The notes below the pieces were generated by a model. That model did no database searches. It worked only from the letters and a program-made list of their open reading frames with translations, and was not told where the DNA came from. From contig JAQFVV010000050.1 in the NCBI GenBank assembly GCA_028023455.1, positions 3,968,626 to 4,032,625 of the forward strand: a stretch of 64,000 nt of DNA, in the 5' to 3' direction. The stretch's first letter is position 1. Every line of letters begins with the position of its first letter. Position numbers and translations under genes: made by a program. This stretch comes from Epiperipatus broadwayi. Lineage: Eukaryota; Onychophora; Udeonychophora; Euonychophora; Peripatidae. Of the stretch, positions 25,286-36,463 are shown piece after piece.

Positions 25286-27570
25286 TTGGTTTCTATTTAT
25301 TTTAATTTTTGCTAATTGTTTTTTTTTTTAATTTTTAATTTGATGGCAAAATAGCAAAGACATCAACCTCTGATCATTTATTTAACGATTTAGTTGTCTG
25401 TTCTTCTACTTACTTGTCAGTCATCAGATATTGACGTCACTCCTATTTTATCATCAACTTCAATGTTAAAAAAGCAATTAGCTAATATTAAAATAACAAA
25501 AAACAAGATACAATAAAAACATTAGCAGGTGTTTATTACTATTAGTCATAAACAAAACAATGATATCAACTTAAAAAAAACTCAACAAACAACGTGTATA
25601 CATTTAAAAAATAATTCCTGTTTTAATTTCATTTGATAGTCAAAATTAATATTTTTTCCAGCTTAACATTTATGTGTCAACATTTTGAAACACTTCATGT
25701 CATGAGAAAAATCCTGAAAATACATTTTTTGTCACCCCTGCTCAGGTATTTAGTGGGAATATTATATCTACATACTGATTAAAACCAATCAGCATAAAGT
25801 TTTTCTCATATTATTGTACTCATTTCATTCATGCAACCATTCATATTACTTTAAGCTTTAAGCATTCTAAAAAGCTTGTTTTAATTTTTTAGTCAAATAT
25901 TTTTACCACTCAAAAAAAATAAGAGTTCAAAGGTTATTCCATAAGGATGACAAGATAATCCCACTGTAATTTTTTATCTAAACAAATGGATTAAGACATC
26001 AGACTTCCTACTCCATACTATTTTAATTTTCGTATTGGTTTTTTATTTTTTTATTTTTAATCATATGTAATATTTTTATAGTTTTATTTATTAATTTTAT
26101 AACTTTAAATTCATTACGGATATTTACTTATATTTAAATATTTGATCGAATTTCAAATGTGATGTTTGGTAATTATAAAATTCAAATACTTTTGTTTTAG
26201 GCCAGTGTTTTCATAATTGAATTCTTTATTTGAGCATTTTTATATATCTCATAATTAAACTTTTGATGACTTTTGATTTATTGCTTTTTTGTTAATTGTA
26301 TTATTAAAACACTTTAATTTGATGACATTCTTTTTGTGCTAGTTCATACATGCTTTTCAGCTGTTATATTTATGTTAAACCAGCATGTGTTCATGTTTCT
26401 CCAACACATTTTAATAGTAAAATACTTTAGCATTGTTTATAATTTTTTATAATAGTAATTTTGTTTGGGTTTTTGGTCGCATGATTATGTGTAATTTTTT
26501 GGTCATTTCCTAATTAGTAATATTTTTGATATTTCATTTCTATAAGTATTTGTGTATTGTTGGTCACAACTTTTTTTATATAAAAATCATTTTTTATTAT
26601 TTGAGAAAATTTATCAAATATTAATATATTGTTTATGAAATTATTTTTTAATCATATGTATTATGCTTTTACAGTTTTTAAAAATAAACACCAACCCATA
26701 AATCCAGTTTAATTTAAACAACAAAGTTTGTATCCTAATTAATACTTCACTACTTGTATATAATTCTCTTTAAATCTGATATAAATTACAAATATATGCA
26801 ATATTAATGCAATACAAACTACAGTATAATATGTATATATGTAATAGATACTATGCACCTAAACTAATATAAACTGTATAATCGCATACTTCACCAATAA
26901 AGGTTTTGTTAAAAATATGTATTATGCATTATTGTGTCCTTAATTTGTTTATTTTTTTTAAATAAATATTATTTGCAAAATTGTTATTTTTCAAATTTTT
27001 TATACTCAGCATATTTTTTTGCCCTGCAAAAGTTTTTGAATTTTTTTTCACACAAGAAAATATCCACAATGGCTTGATGTTTGTATTTAATAATTATAGG
27101 TAACATATCTATTGACATAAGTTTTAATAAAATATCAAATTCTACACTGTTGCAATAAGCAAATGTTGTATTCTTTCATAAGTTAGTGTAGTAGTTTATT
27201 AGCTATGATCATTTTATTGTAAAGTAATTTTAATATCTTTTTCCACTTAAGCAGTTATTTATTTTGTCAAATATTAATTTGTGTTTCATTGATTGTTTTA
27301 GTTAATTTCTGCTTTAAATTTAATATACTATTTTGAAAGTAGAATACTTTAGTTTCATTTAAAATTTTCATTACACTAATTTTTCGGAGGATTTTCTATT
27401 TACTAATATTTTTTACATTTGATTTTAAGAGTTATTTTATATTTTGTTTTTGATAATGTGATTATGCTAATTTTTGTTCATTTTTTAATTGCTAAAATTA
27501 TTTTTAAAATATGGCATATAAAAAAATCATACTATATTTTAAAAGTATAATATATTAATATTATCAATAA
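25286..27570. other. AT-rich stretch without recognisable features
   Basis: No coding signal or repeat recognised. Confidence 0.5.
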
Positions 27571-27699
27571 AAAATCCTCCTTTTTTCTTTTCAAAAACTT
27601 AATTTTTTATCTCAATACTGAACATATATATATATATATATGTTCAGTATTGAGATAAAAAATAAAGTTTTTGAAAAGAAAAAAGGAGAAGGATTTTTT
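27571..27699. repeat. 129 bp hairpin centred on a TA tract
   Basis: AAAATCCTCC...CTCAATACTGAACATATA and its reverse complement meet at about 27635. Weaker symmetry continues outward to about 27540 and 27735. Confidence 0.85.
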
Positions 27700-27873
27700 A
27701 TTTGTTGATATTATTGTAGAACATATATATTTTAAAAGAAAAAGTGGTTGTACCTTTGCTGCGTTATTATATATTATATTAATATTGTATTTAATTTTTT
27801 ATGCTAAATTTCCTTATTATTTGTTAATTACTAATACATACTAATATTTGTCTAAATCGCATGTTGTTATTAA

Positions 27874-28054
27874 ATTAGTAATAAATTGAAAGGTTGCTAG
27901 TCTTTCACACATGCCTACTGTTGTTTCTCAGACAGCCAATCAGTTGTTAAATAGTGGTCTGATCTTCAGACTGCTGTTTAACATCTGATTGGCTGTCTGA
28001 GAAGCAACAGTAGATGCATGTGAAAGACTAGAAACCTTTTAATTTATTACTAAT
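27874..28054. repeat. 181 bp hairpin (MITE-like)
   Basis: Arms of about 75 bp contain ATTAGTAATAAATT, CTAGTCTTTCACA and CAGACAGCCAATCAG and their reverse complements. The loop is about 37 nt and holds a smaller palindrome (GTCTGAT/TTCAGAC). Confidence 0.85.
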
Positions 28055-29814
28055 ACATACTAAATGTTCTTTATTGATACTAGATTTTTTGGTCATGTGA
28101 TTTACTAGTTTTTTTTATCATTTTTAATTACTATTTTTGGTATTTGTTTGTGGATTTTTTTGGTTACCTGATTTTACATGTCTCTTTAAGTTATGAGGGT
28201 TTTAGGTGAAAATTGCAATTTTTAAAAATATGTTGGACAAAATAACTAGAACCCATTGTATCTTTGACAGAAGGTATTATTAATATTGTTTAACACTTGT
28301 GTGTACCAGCAATGATTTGGGGCTCCTCTTAGAAAGAAAATGGCAGAGAGCACTTTCTAAATTGGTCCCGAGTTTATGTCAGATTCTAACTTTGTGCATA
28401 TCATAGTTGGAGAAATCTTTACTTTCAACAAATTCCCATAAAATTCTATACCATATATTCTTAGTATGATTTATATATGTACATTGAACTTTCATCAACC
28501 ACATACCATTTTTTTTCTTTTAAAGACATTTATTATATACAATTTTGGTTACATTTATAGATTTATCAACATGCCATTAGACAAAATAGTATTGAGTGAT
28601 AGTATTTCATTAGTATTATAAACAGCACAAATTACAGAATAAGAATAAATAAAAAAAATAAAAATATGTATGTTCATCATATAATTAAATATTTTTAACA
28701 TAGAATAATGGTCACGTGACTCCCAAGTTTCACTATAATTTATTCAGAAAACTGAAATTGTTTGCAATGATAATTCAGTACTATTTTTATGACTTATGTT
28801 CTTTCCGAGGTCATCGCATCATGTAAAAGGCTCGAGCACATGAGCACTAACACCCGTATATTTGTATATAAACTTTGTTCAGAATTGTTTATGTCTTCTG
28901 TTTCTATTTTGTTGATAAAAGTATTTTAATGTCTTCCATGACTATTATTATATACAAATGTCCATTCAGTCCATCATAGGTGAAAATGATAAATGTGCTA
29001 CCATGAATGTGGGGGTAGTTACCTTTAGTAAATGATCCCATAAGGCTGTTGATATTCTCATTTTTGTTATTGAACATAACTGGGGTAATCATTCTGATTT
29101 TGTTGGTGATCTGACATTAAAAAAAAAGTGTAATTGTGTTTCATCTCTTTGTTATAAAGAGTTCACTGAACATCAGTATTTATGTGTCCACTTTTCAATT
29201 TGTGGAAATATACTGTAGGAAAAGATTTTAAGCTTAGTTATACTAAAAAGTCAAAATGTTTTGTTTCTAATGAACAGAATTTAAATTTTTGACATACTTA
29301 TATCACACATTAATATAATATTAATAGCATCTATATTCTTTATTACTTTTTACAATCCTTTTTGACAACCCACTATTGATGTTTTCGATTGCCCCAGCTA
29401 TCTTTTTCAGAACTTCTACTTATAAAGAAAGGCTTTTAAAAAATGCGAGGACCCCAAGGATATATTTTATGCTAAATTCTTCAATTGTACTAAATCGTAA
29501 TCTCTTCATCATTAATTGAGTATTGGAATACGTTTATCTTTTTGTTTTTACTATGTGTTTCTATAATGTATCGGAAGTGTATGTTTAAACACGTAAAAAA
29601 ATATATTACATATAGAATAAGAGAAATGAAGTTATTCCAGTGTTTATATTTAATTAAAAAACAGTTATATTAATCTTCAATTGATTTTTAAACTTAATAC
29701 CTGGGTTAGGTATAATCTCATCTTTAACAAATAATTTCGAATAATTAATAATGTTTTATTTGAAGTAGTGAGTCTCAAAGATATGAATGCAAAAAGTGTA
29801 ACAACTGTCTATCA
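28055..29814. other. AT-rich stretch without recognisable genes
   Basis: A 62-codon minus-strand frame at 29092-28904 lies in a slightly more GC-rich patch and has mixed composition. I do not recognise it and cannot support it as a gene or exon. Confidence 0.45.
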
Positions 29815-29922
29815 AAGCGTTGTTAGCCGAGAGCTCAGCGCAGCGCCTTGTAAGCAAGCAGTTGGTGGCAAACGGTTGTTGCGGGTTGTCCCGGGCCGAT
29901 GCTATGACATATGAAAAAAAAA
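29815..29922 (+). mobile_element. tRNA-like SINE (AGCGTTGTTAGCC family), best copy
   Basis: AAGCGTTGTTAGCCGAGAG contains an A-box-like TAGCCGAGAG. About 55 nt later GCGGGTTGTCCCGG is the B-box region, and the element ends GCTATGACATATG plus nine A. Length is about 108 bp. The minus-strand ORF across it is spurious. Confidence 0.8.
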
Positions 29923-30536
29923 GTAATATGTGTATAAATGCGTAATTAGATAGCGAAAAAATGTATCTTATTGGTGAACTATTCAATTAAAAAGAAGCAC
30001 TTAATCATAATTTATAACAGTTTTTTATATGTTGTAAATAATATATATTATTACTACATTAAAAAGTTAAATTTAGTATTATTTTATGAAAAGTCTCATT
30101 ATTTGAGGAAAACAATCAAATTTGCAGTTTGCTATTGAAAATTAAAATACGTTTAAAAATGAAACCCGATATTTTCTTTTACTTTCATTATATCTTAGTA
30201 GCTATTAATAATGTCAAACCTCGTGTTTTCATTTCCTTGATAAATAGAAACCTTCACGAGTTTTTTCCGTTTTTCTTTAATATGTATCTTACATCCTTTC
30301 AGTGTAGATGAAAGAACTTTATATCAGCAATTATTTATATAAAAAAATAAATACTGAACTAATAACTTAAACATTATTTTTTAAGACAAGATATTAGATT
30401 TTGATCTTGATTAGAATAAAATTCAATATTTAATACAGAATTACTTCATTATTATTGCAATTAATTTTATCTTCTAATAGGACTTTGAATTAATTATCGG
30501 TAAAAAAAAATCAAGTTATCAAATTATAATTGTATT
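29923..30536. other. AT-rich stretch without recognisable features
   Basis: No coding signal or repeat recognised. Confidence 0.5.
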
Positions 30537-30965
30537 TATATATTGGACTATTTTCGTAGTCTAAAATTAAGTATTGCTAAGACTACTACTATATGGTATG
30601 GCTGAAGATCTATCAGCCCCATATAGTTATTTGAGTTGGATAGCTGGGTTTGAAGACATGTAGATGTCTGAAAATTTCAGATTTTCCACTCAATATATAA
30701 CTTTTAGATAAGTGGTTGGCTTTGGGTTGATATTTTTAGATGTAGTGTCTGAACCTACCTTGACATCTCTCCGAGGAGTGCCAAAGCACGAAACCATGGT
30801 CAGGGGTTGGGGGGGGGGGTTCCTGACAGACATACTTTAAGTGCTGGCTCTGGCTAAGCATTTATCATAAAGCATGTAGAGGAATTGGAAATCCTCACTG
30901 TTTATAACTTACAAGCTTAAGATATAGGGTCATGTGATCTATGACTCTTATTTTGATTAAGTATT
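30537..30965 (+). repeat. Hammerhead-bearing repeat, family D
   Basis: About 430 bp. Contains the superfamily block CCCCATATAGTTATTTGAG...GGGTTTGAAGACATG...ATGTCTGAAAATTTC, then the ribozyme, then CCTGACAGACATA, TGGCAATCCTC-like and AAGCTTAAGATATAGGGTCATG blocks. The same order is found on the minus strand at 57880-58090 and, without the ribozyme, at 40810-40985. Confidence 0.75.
30765..30807 (+). ncRNA. Hammerhead ribozyme, core mutated at U4
   Basis: Stem II GTGC/GCAC with loop CAAA, GAAA, stem III ACC/GGT with loop AT, cleavage C30801, and stem I ATCTCT/AGGGGT are present. The core reads CCGAGGA, whereas the copy at 58018-58060 reads CTGAGGA; loss of U4 should abolish or greatly reduce cleavage. 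Confidence 0.65.
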
Positions 30966-31024
30966 GAATGTCTCTAAACTTTATTTAAATATACCGATAA
31001 TAGCATATAGATTAGTATATGCAC

Positions 31025-31185
31025 AATGTTTCAAATGCTATTATTTCCCTCTTTTCTTCCAATGTTGCTGGCATGACCAGTGACAGTACTAGCATGGGAA
31101 TTGAACCTGGACCTTCAGATTCTTGAATATTAAATTTTAAGGTAAAAAAACCAACTGTGTCATACTGTCACAGCCAATATAAATT
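31025..31185 (-). mobile_element. tRNA-Lys-like SINE
   Basis: Reverse complement of the 23598 and 31696 copies: CACTGGTCATGCCAGC body, GGTTCAATTCCCATGCTAG B-box region, and a damaged A-box region near 31150-31175. Confidence 0.75.
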
Positions 31186-31199
31186 TCCTGCACTTAACT

Positions 31200-31645
31200 A
31201 TGATGTTCCACAGATTTCTTCACTTTCTTCTAAGAAAAAAGTTGATTAGTGGTTTCCATACATTATGTACAGTCACATTAGGTTGACTTATGGGGTTATT
31301 TGCCCTTGTCATGTGAGTACTTCTTCCAAATGTTCATTTTTCTGCCTTTTCCTCTCTATTCAATATTTTTGTATCTTCCCAATTGAACATATCATATGTT
31401 CATTGGTACATACATGATCTGCTATCTTAGACACATCTATTTTCTCTCTTCTAATGATCAGTTTGTGTTCTTGCAAATGCTTTTCAATGAGAGATATACA
31501 CAAATATTGAACAGGAAGAAAAGATACAATGAAGAAAATAAAGAAGCTGCTCACATGACAATGGTGAATAACCCCATAAGCCAACCTAGTGTGACTATAC
31601 ATAATATATGGAAACCACTAATTTAACTTTGTTCTTAGGAAAAAG
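31200..31645. repeat. Imperfect palindrome of about 440 bp between SINE copies
   Basis: The left arm (31205-31370) and right arm (31500-31645) are inverted copies sharing GTGGTTTCCATA, GGTTGACTTATGGGGTTATT and CTCACATGACAA-type blocks. The flanking SINEs are also inverted relative to each other, so the inverted repeat as a whole spans about 31025-31868. ORFs on both strands inside are mirror artefacts. Confidence 0.75.
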
Positions 31646-31695
31646 TTGAGACATCAGGAGGAACCTCGTAGATAAATATATGGGATTTCTTTTGA

Positions 31696-31868
31696 CTGTT
31701 GCCTTTGTCAGGATGGTCTAGTTGGTTAGAGCATGATCTTAAATTTAATATTCAATAATATAAATGTATAGTTTTGATTTCCATGCTATTACTGTCACTG
31801 GTTGGGTGAGAAACATCTGAAGAAGAGAGGAGAATAATATGTTTTGAAATGTTGGGCATATTCACAAT
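31696..31868 (+). mobile_element. tRNA-Lys-like SINE
   Basis: GGTCTAGTTGGTTAGAGCAT is a clear lysine-tRNA-like A-box region, and TTTTGATTTCCATGCTA is the B-box region. The body ACTGTCACTGGTTGGGTGAG and tail GAAATGTTGGGCATATTC follow. Together with the preceding AACTTTGTTCTTAGG block it forms a direct repeat of about 260 bp with the next copy. Confidence 0.85.
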
Positions 31869-31984
31869 ATATTGAAGCCTCTAATTAACTTTGCTCTTAG
31901 AAAAAAGTATTAAAAAATTGAAAAAACTTAGGAGAATTTGAACCAATCCTCATACATAGGTATATGAATTATTTATTATCTGTT

Positions 31985-32145
31985 TTCTTTGATAGAGTAG
32001 CTTAGTTGGTTAGCACATTGCCTTAAAATTTGATATTTGAGTCTAAAGACATAAGTTTGACTCATATACTGATACTGTCACTGGTCAGCCCAGCAACACC
32101 TGAAGAAAAATAGAAAATGTTACTATTCAAATGTTGTGTAGCTAT
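31985..32145 (+). mobile_element. tRNA-Lys-like SINE
   Basis: AGCTTAGTTGGTTAGCACAT and TAAGTTTGACTCATATACTG are the decayed promoter boxes, followed by ACTGTCACTGGTCAGCCCAG. It lies about 260 bp downstream of the previous copy with the same upstream block (AACTTTGCTCTTAG at about 31887), so the pair arose by duplication of a unit larger than the SINE. Confidence 0.8.
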
Positions 32146-32149
32146 TAAC

Positions 32150-33189
32150 CTGTATTGTCTATTTCTGTGTTATTACTAACAAGTTGTTTTTATTTGAATA
32201 GTTTCAATAAGTTTAAATTTTTTTATACATTTAACATTTACTGATGGATGATGGAAATACCCAATGTATTATCACATTCATTTCATTCCTTTCTTCTAAT
32301 ATAAACTTGAAATCAATTAATGGAAAAAACTGAAGAAAGTAAACATTTTGTTAATCCACATAGTCTGAATACTGAACTACTTTTACACTCAGTCTTAGTC
32401 TTTCCTTTATATTAAATGTCATTACTACTTGAGATCTAATGGTTGTTTTTTTAAACTTTATCTTTCCAATAGAAAATATTCTATCATCAAAACATTAGGA
32501 TGTAATACAAAATAAACAGTTTAAATCCAAAATACTTTGTTTACATTATTTAACTGTGAAAACATTAAATATATATATATATATAGTAACAGTATAGAAA
32601 ATTTGGGGTGAATCTGGGATGGTGGAAAGTCATCATCATCAACCCCAAGTTATTGCTAAATTTAACATTAAATATACAAATAAAAGAGCATGAGAGATTA
32701 ACACCAACACTATAGTTAAGTATAAGTTCATCAGATATGTACCAAAATAATAATCATTTATCAACAGAAATATCAATAATAAAAATAAATCAACGATATT
32801 GTGATTGGATTTGAAATAGGTCTACTATAGAACAGACTAGTTACTTATCACTTGTCTACTTGGGCCAGATTATTTACACAATAAATTTGGATGTGCAAAC
32901 TTAAGTGCTAATCCATAAGAATATAATAGTAATAAAAAATAATGTATAGATATTAAAACATGATGATTATCATCAATGCTCTGGCCACTTGGTATTTTTA
33001 ATGTACTGTCCAACTACAAATTTAATTTGTAATAAGTACGAAACTAAATAAAACATAGTGCATGAATTTTAAAGGATATATCCTTTGCACCAAACCAGGA
33101 TCCTCATGAACTGGATGTCCATAAAGACTAAATATAAACCCGTTTTATATAACAGACTGTTATTCTTGTATATAGCTCAGGAACAAAAG
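32150..33189. other. AT-rich stretch without recognisable features
   Basis: No coding signal. A short TA run lies at about 32571-32585. Confidence 0.5.
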
Positions 33190-33215
33190 CTCTCTCTCTC
33201 TCTCTCTCTCTCTCT
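33190..33215. repeat. (CT)n microsatellite
   Basis: Thirteen CT dinucleotides at the abrupt left edge of the A/T-only tract. Confidence 0.95.
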
Positions 33216-34630
33216 AAAAAAATTTTTTTTAAAAATTTTAAATTAAAATTTAATATATTATTTTAATATATTTAATTAAAAATCTATATATTTATATTAA
33301 TTTTATATTAGAAATATTTAAAAATATTAATTAATAATAATATTTTAATAAAAATTTAATAAATATTTAAAATTTATAAAATAGACAAAATATTTATTTA
33401 ATTTAAAATATATTAAAAAATAAAAATATTTTAAATTATAACTTAAATTAGATTAATATTTATTTTAATCATATCAAATAATTATTTTAAACATATAATA
33501 CTATTTATTTTTAAAAATAAATATTTATTTTAAAAACAATTTTATTTATTTTTAACTATAAAAACAATATAAAATCAATTAATAAAATAATATTTTAAAA
33601 ACATTTAAAATTTAAAATAATAATTACAAATAAAAATAAAATATTAATTAAAACATTAAATCTATTTTTAAAAATATTCTTAAAAATATAAATTTAAAAA
33701 TTTAATTTATTTTAAAATCTTATAAATAAAATTTAAACTAAAGAGAATATTTCAAAAATTTAATATTTAAATAAAATAAATTATTAAAATAATAATATTA
33801 AATATTAAATAACATTATTTTATTTTTAATAGGAATAAATATAAATATTAGAAATTTATTTAAACAAACAACCTCCATATAAAATATCAATTTAAGATTA
33901 ATTAAATTTCTATAAATAAAAATAATAAATTTATAAACCAAAAAATTTAAAACATAAATATAATAATTTTATAATTTTTAAAATAATACAAAAACTAATA
34001 ATCTATTACTTCCAATACAAACCAATTAAAATAACATAAAAAATACAAAATATACAAAATTTACTAAAAATAATAATTAAAAAAATAAAGAGAAAATATT
34101 TATATAAATATTTTAAATTTAAATTATATCTATATAAATAGATATTTAAAAGAAATAAATATTTAAAAAGAAATATTTTTAATTTTAAAATAAAAATACA
34201 TAAAATATAAATATAATTTTAATAAATATTTTTAATTCTAAAAGATAAATAAATAAACAAATAATATAAATAATATTTAAAATAATAAAAGAATATAAAA
34301 ACTAACTAAAAAAAAATTTAAAATAATTATAAAAAATAAAAAATAACAAATAAACAACAAATTATTAAATAATTTAATAAAATAATATATAAATATAAAT
34401 ATTTAAAATAATAACTTTAAAAATAATATTTTAAAAAACCAAAAAATTATAAATATTTTTTTAATTTTATTTTTTTATTAACTTATTTTTTTAAAAAAAA
34501 TAATTTTATATAAACTTTCAAAAACACATTCAACAACAAAATATTCTATATTTACAAATTTATTATAAAATTTTAATAATTTTTAATTTTATTTATTAAT
34601 AAAATTAAATTTTATATTTTTTATAATATT

Positions 34631-34633
<3 letters not shown>
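33216..34633. other. 1.4 kb nearly pure A/T tract
   Basis: Almost no G or C for about 1.4 kb; the few non-A/T bases are mostly C. It is not a simple short tandem repeat but irregular A- and T-runs. The edges are a CT microsatellite and a 90 bp TA microsatellite. No gene is possible here. It may be real simple-sequence DNA or a low-quality assembled consensus. Confidence 0.9.

Positions 34634-34724
<91 letters not shown>
34634..34724. repeat. (TA)n microsatellite
   Basis: About 45 uninterrupted TA dinucleotides. Confidence 0.97.
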
Positions 34725-34725
<1 letters not shown>

Positions 34726-35302
34726 CTGTGTGCAAGAGATATAATCCTAATATAAAATAATTTATATTTCAAATTTATCCAGTATCTAGTAAATTTACTG
34801 GAATAACTTTAACAATGAAATATCAATTTATTAAAACAATTAAAATGAAATTAAAGTCTTCTAAATATTGCAATATATATATATATATATTAAGCCTTCT
34901 GATTTTGATTAATACAAAAGGAAATCAGTATTACATTGTAATTTACAAATATGTTTTAATGTATTTACATAAAACTTATATGTGAGCACACAGATGTGCA
35001 TTATAATAATTTATGACTATATTTGAATTGTCACAAACCTATAAATAAAATTCATTATATGATTGATTTAACATACATGTGCCTACATAACACTCATCTA
35101 CATAAGCAAGCTGACATACAGTGAGTGACATATGGGAATTGTTATATAATGATAAAAAAATATGTTATCACATTTTAATCATACATAAATAATGACTGTT
35201 TTCACATATATGTGAATGCACATGAAAATGTGTGCACACACTATCATTTATAAGAAAAATAAACCTAATTAATCACTTTATATTTTCTCAATACACAATT
35301 CA
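34725..35302. other. AT-rich stretch upstream of the Penelope ORF
   Basis: No reverse transcriptase coding sequence is visible here, so the Penelope element is truncated or its ORF begins at 35303. Confidence 0.55.
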
Positions 35303-36082
35303 ATGTCAAAAGAAATAGAACTTACAAAAAATATTCTAATTTCTAATAATTATAGTAAAAACATCATGCGTAAGGCTTTACATAACATTAATACTAAAAA
35401 GAAAAAAGAGAATAGAATTGACAATTCCTCTTTTAATAGAGTCATTTTACCTTACATTAAACGGGTTACTGATAAAATCAGTAGAAGACTTTCTTGTTTT
35501 AATATAAAGACTACTTTTTTTACTGGCAAAAAAATAGGTGATTTTTTATATAAACCTAAAAACAGAATATTTTTGGAACACCAAGGAGTTTATGAAATTC
35601 CATGTTTGCAGTGCTCAAGAAGCTATGTGGGTCATTCTAATAGAAGAATAAATGTCAGAATTAAGGAACATAGAAATGCTTTTAATCAAAAAATTAACAC
35701 ATCAGTTTTTACTTCTCATTTTTTAGAAATTGGTAACAAACCTGATTTTGACAATACAAAAATATTTGCAAATTTGGAACAATATGATTTAAAAACCATG
35801 AGAGAGTCAATTGGAATATTAAAGAGACCTACTGGTTTAAATAGGGCTGATGAAGCACAACGTATTCCAGCTATGTGGAAACCTCTCATTTTATCTAATA
35901 TTAACTTGAAATTAACAGGTGGAAAAAGTGAGGGAAATAAACATGTTGATAAGCCTCATATTGTGAATGCTCAACTACTTCAAGTTGAATCGCACTTCTC
36001 ATCTTGCACTGAATCATGTTATTCATTGAGATCTAATGAGATTGTTCTTTCAAAAGTTAACCTTGATAATGATGGTTGCTAG
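35303..36082 (+). CDS. Penelope-like element GIY-YIG endonuclease (5'-truncated ORF)
   Basis: Open frame of 259 residues. Residues 50-90 are the basic linker found between reverse transcriptase and endonuclease in Penelope-like proteins (LPYIKRVTDKIS). GVY at 95-97, C101 and C104, YVG at 108-110, the Arg in RINVRIKEHR and E122-H123 form the GIY-YIG catalytic module with the paired cysteines typical of this group. RESIGILKRPTGLNR and MWKPLI follow at the C-terminus. In complete elements the endonuclease nicks target DNA for target-primed reverse transcription. The reverse transcriptase domain (several hundred residues) is missing upstream, so the copy is probably dead on its own, although this part has no stop. 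The start codon is only the first Met after truncation. A TA tract lies just downstream. Confidence 0.85.
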   Translation: MSKEIELTKNILISNNYSKNIMRKALHNINTKKKKENRIDNSSFNRVILPYIKRVTDKISRRLSCFNIKTTFFTGKKIGDFLYKPKNRIFLEHQGVYEIPCLQCSRSYVGHSNRRINVRIKEHRNAFNQKINTSVFTSHFLEIGNKPDFDNTKIFANLEQYDLKTMRESIGILKRPTGLNRADEAQRIPAMWKPLILSNINLKLTGGKSEGNKHVDKPHIVNAQLLQVESHFSSCTESCYSLRSNEIVLSKVNLDNDGC

Positions 36083-36105
36083 TCCATCGAAATATCAGAT
36101 TGAAA
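36060..36105 (+). ncRNA. Possible hammerhead relic after the Penelope ORF
   Basis: AATGATGG, TTGCTAG, TCCATCGAAATATC resembles the second core half of a hammerhead (stem II TGG/CCA, then CGAAA and ATATC), but the first core half is damaged (ATAATGA for CUGAUGA) and stem I pairing is weak. Noted because this is where Penelope-like elements may carry the motif. Confidence 0.25.
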
Positions 36106-36149
36106 TGCAAAATTATACACGGTTCGTACCCAAAAACATTGTATTATGT

Positions 36150-36168
36150 ATATATATATATATATATG

Positions 36169-36217
<49 letters not shown>
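36150..36217. repeat. (TA)n microsatellite
   Basis: Two TA runs separated by GTAAA, just past the Penelope ORF. Confidence 0.95.
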
Positions 36218-36220
<3 letters not shown>

Positions 36221-36232
36221 TAACCCCTTTCA

Positions 36233-36463
36233 AAAATAATAAATATAAAAATTTTATTTTCTTTTTAAAATCCAACAAAATATCAAAACTTTCCCTAGTA
36301 TAAGGATGGGTTTAAAGGAAAGATCACAAAGCATCACCAACCCTCTTCAATAATAATAAATATAAAATTACTATTATCTTCTTAAAATCCAACAAAGTAT
36401 CAAGACTTGCCTAGTATGAGCATGAGTTTAAAGGAAAGATCACAAAGCATCACCAACTGCCGA
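36233..36463. repeat. 116 bp tandem duplication
   Basis: Two diverged copies share TTTAAAGGAAAGATCACAAA (36311 and 36427) and AAAATCCAACAAA. No coding content. Confidence 0.85.

Noticed and set aside
28904-29092. 62-codon minus-strand ORF with mixed composition
   Set aside because: No homology recognised, no splice context that I could defend, and length within chance expectation.
31360-31626. Plus-strand ORF ending in WKPLI, similar to the Penelope C-terminus
   Set aside because: Only five residues match, and the ORF lies in a palindrome associated with SINEs.
32629-32645. CATCATCATCAA as a possible RTE 3' end
   Set aside because: The following bases do not match the RTE 3' end; a short CAT repeat is not enough.
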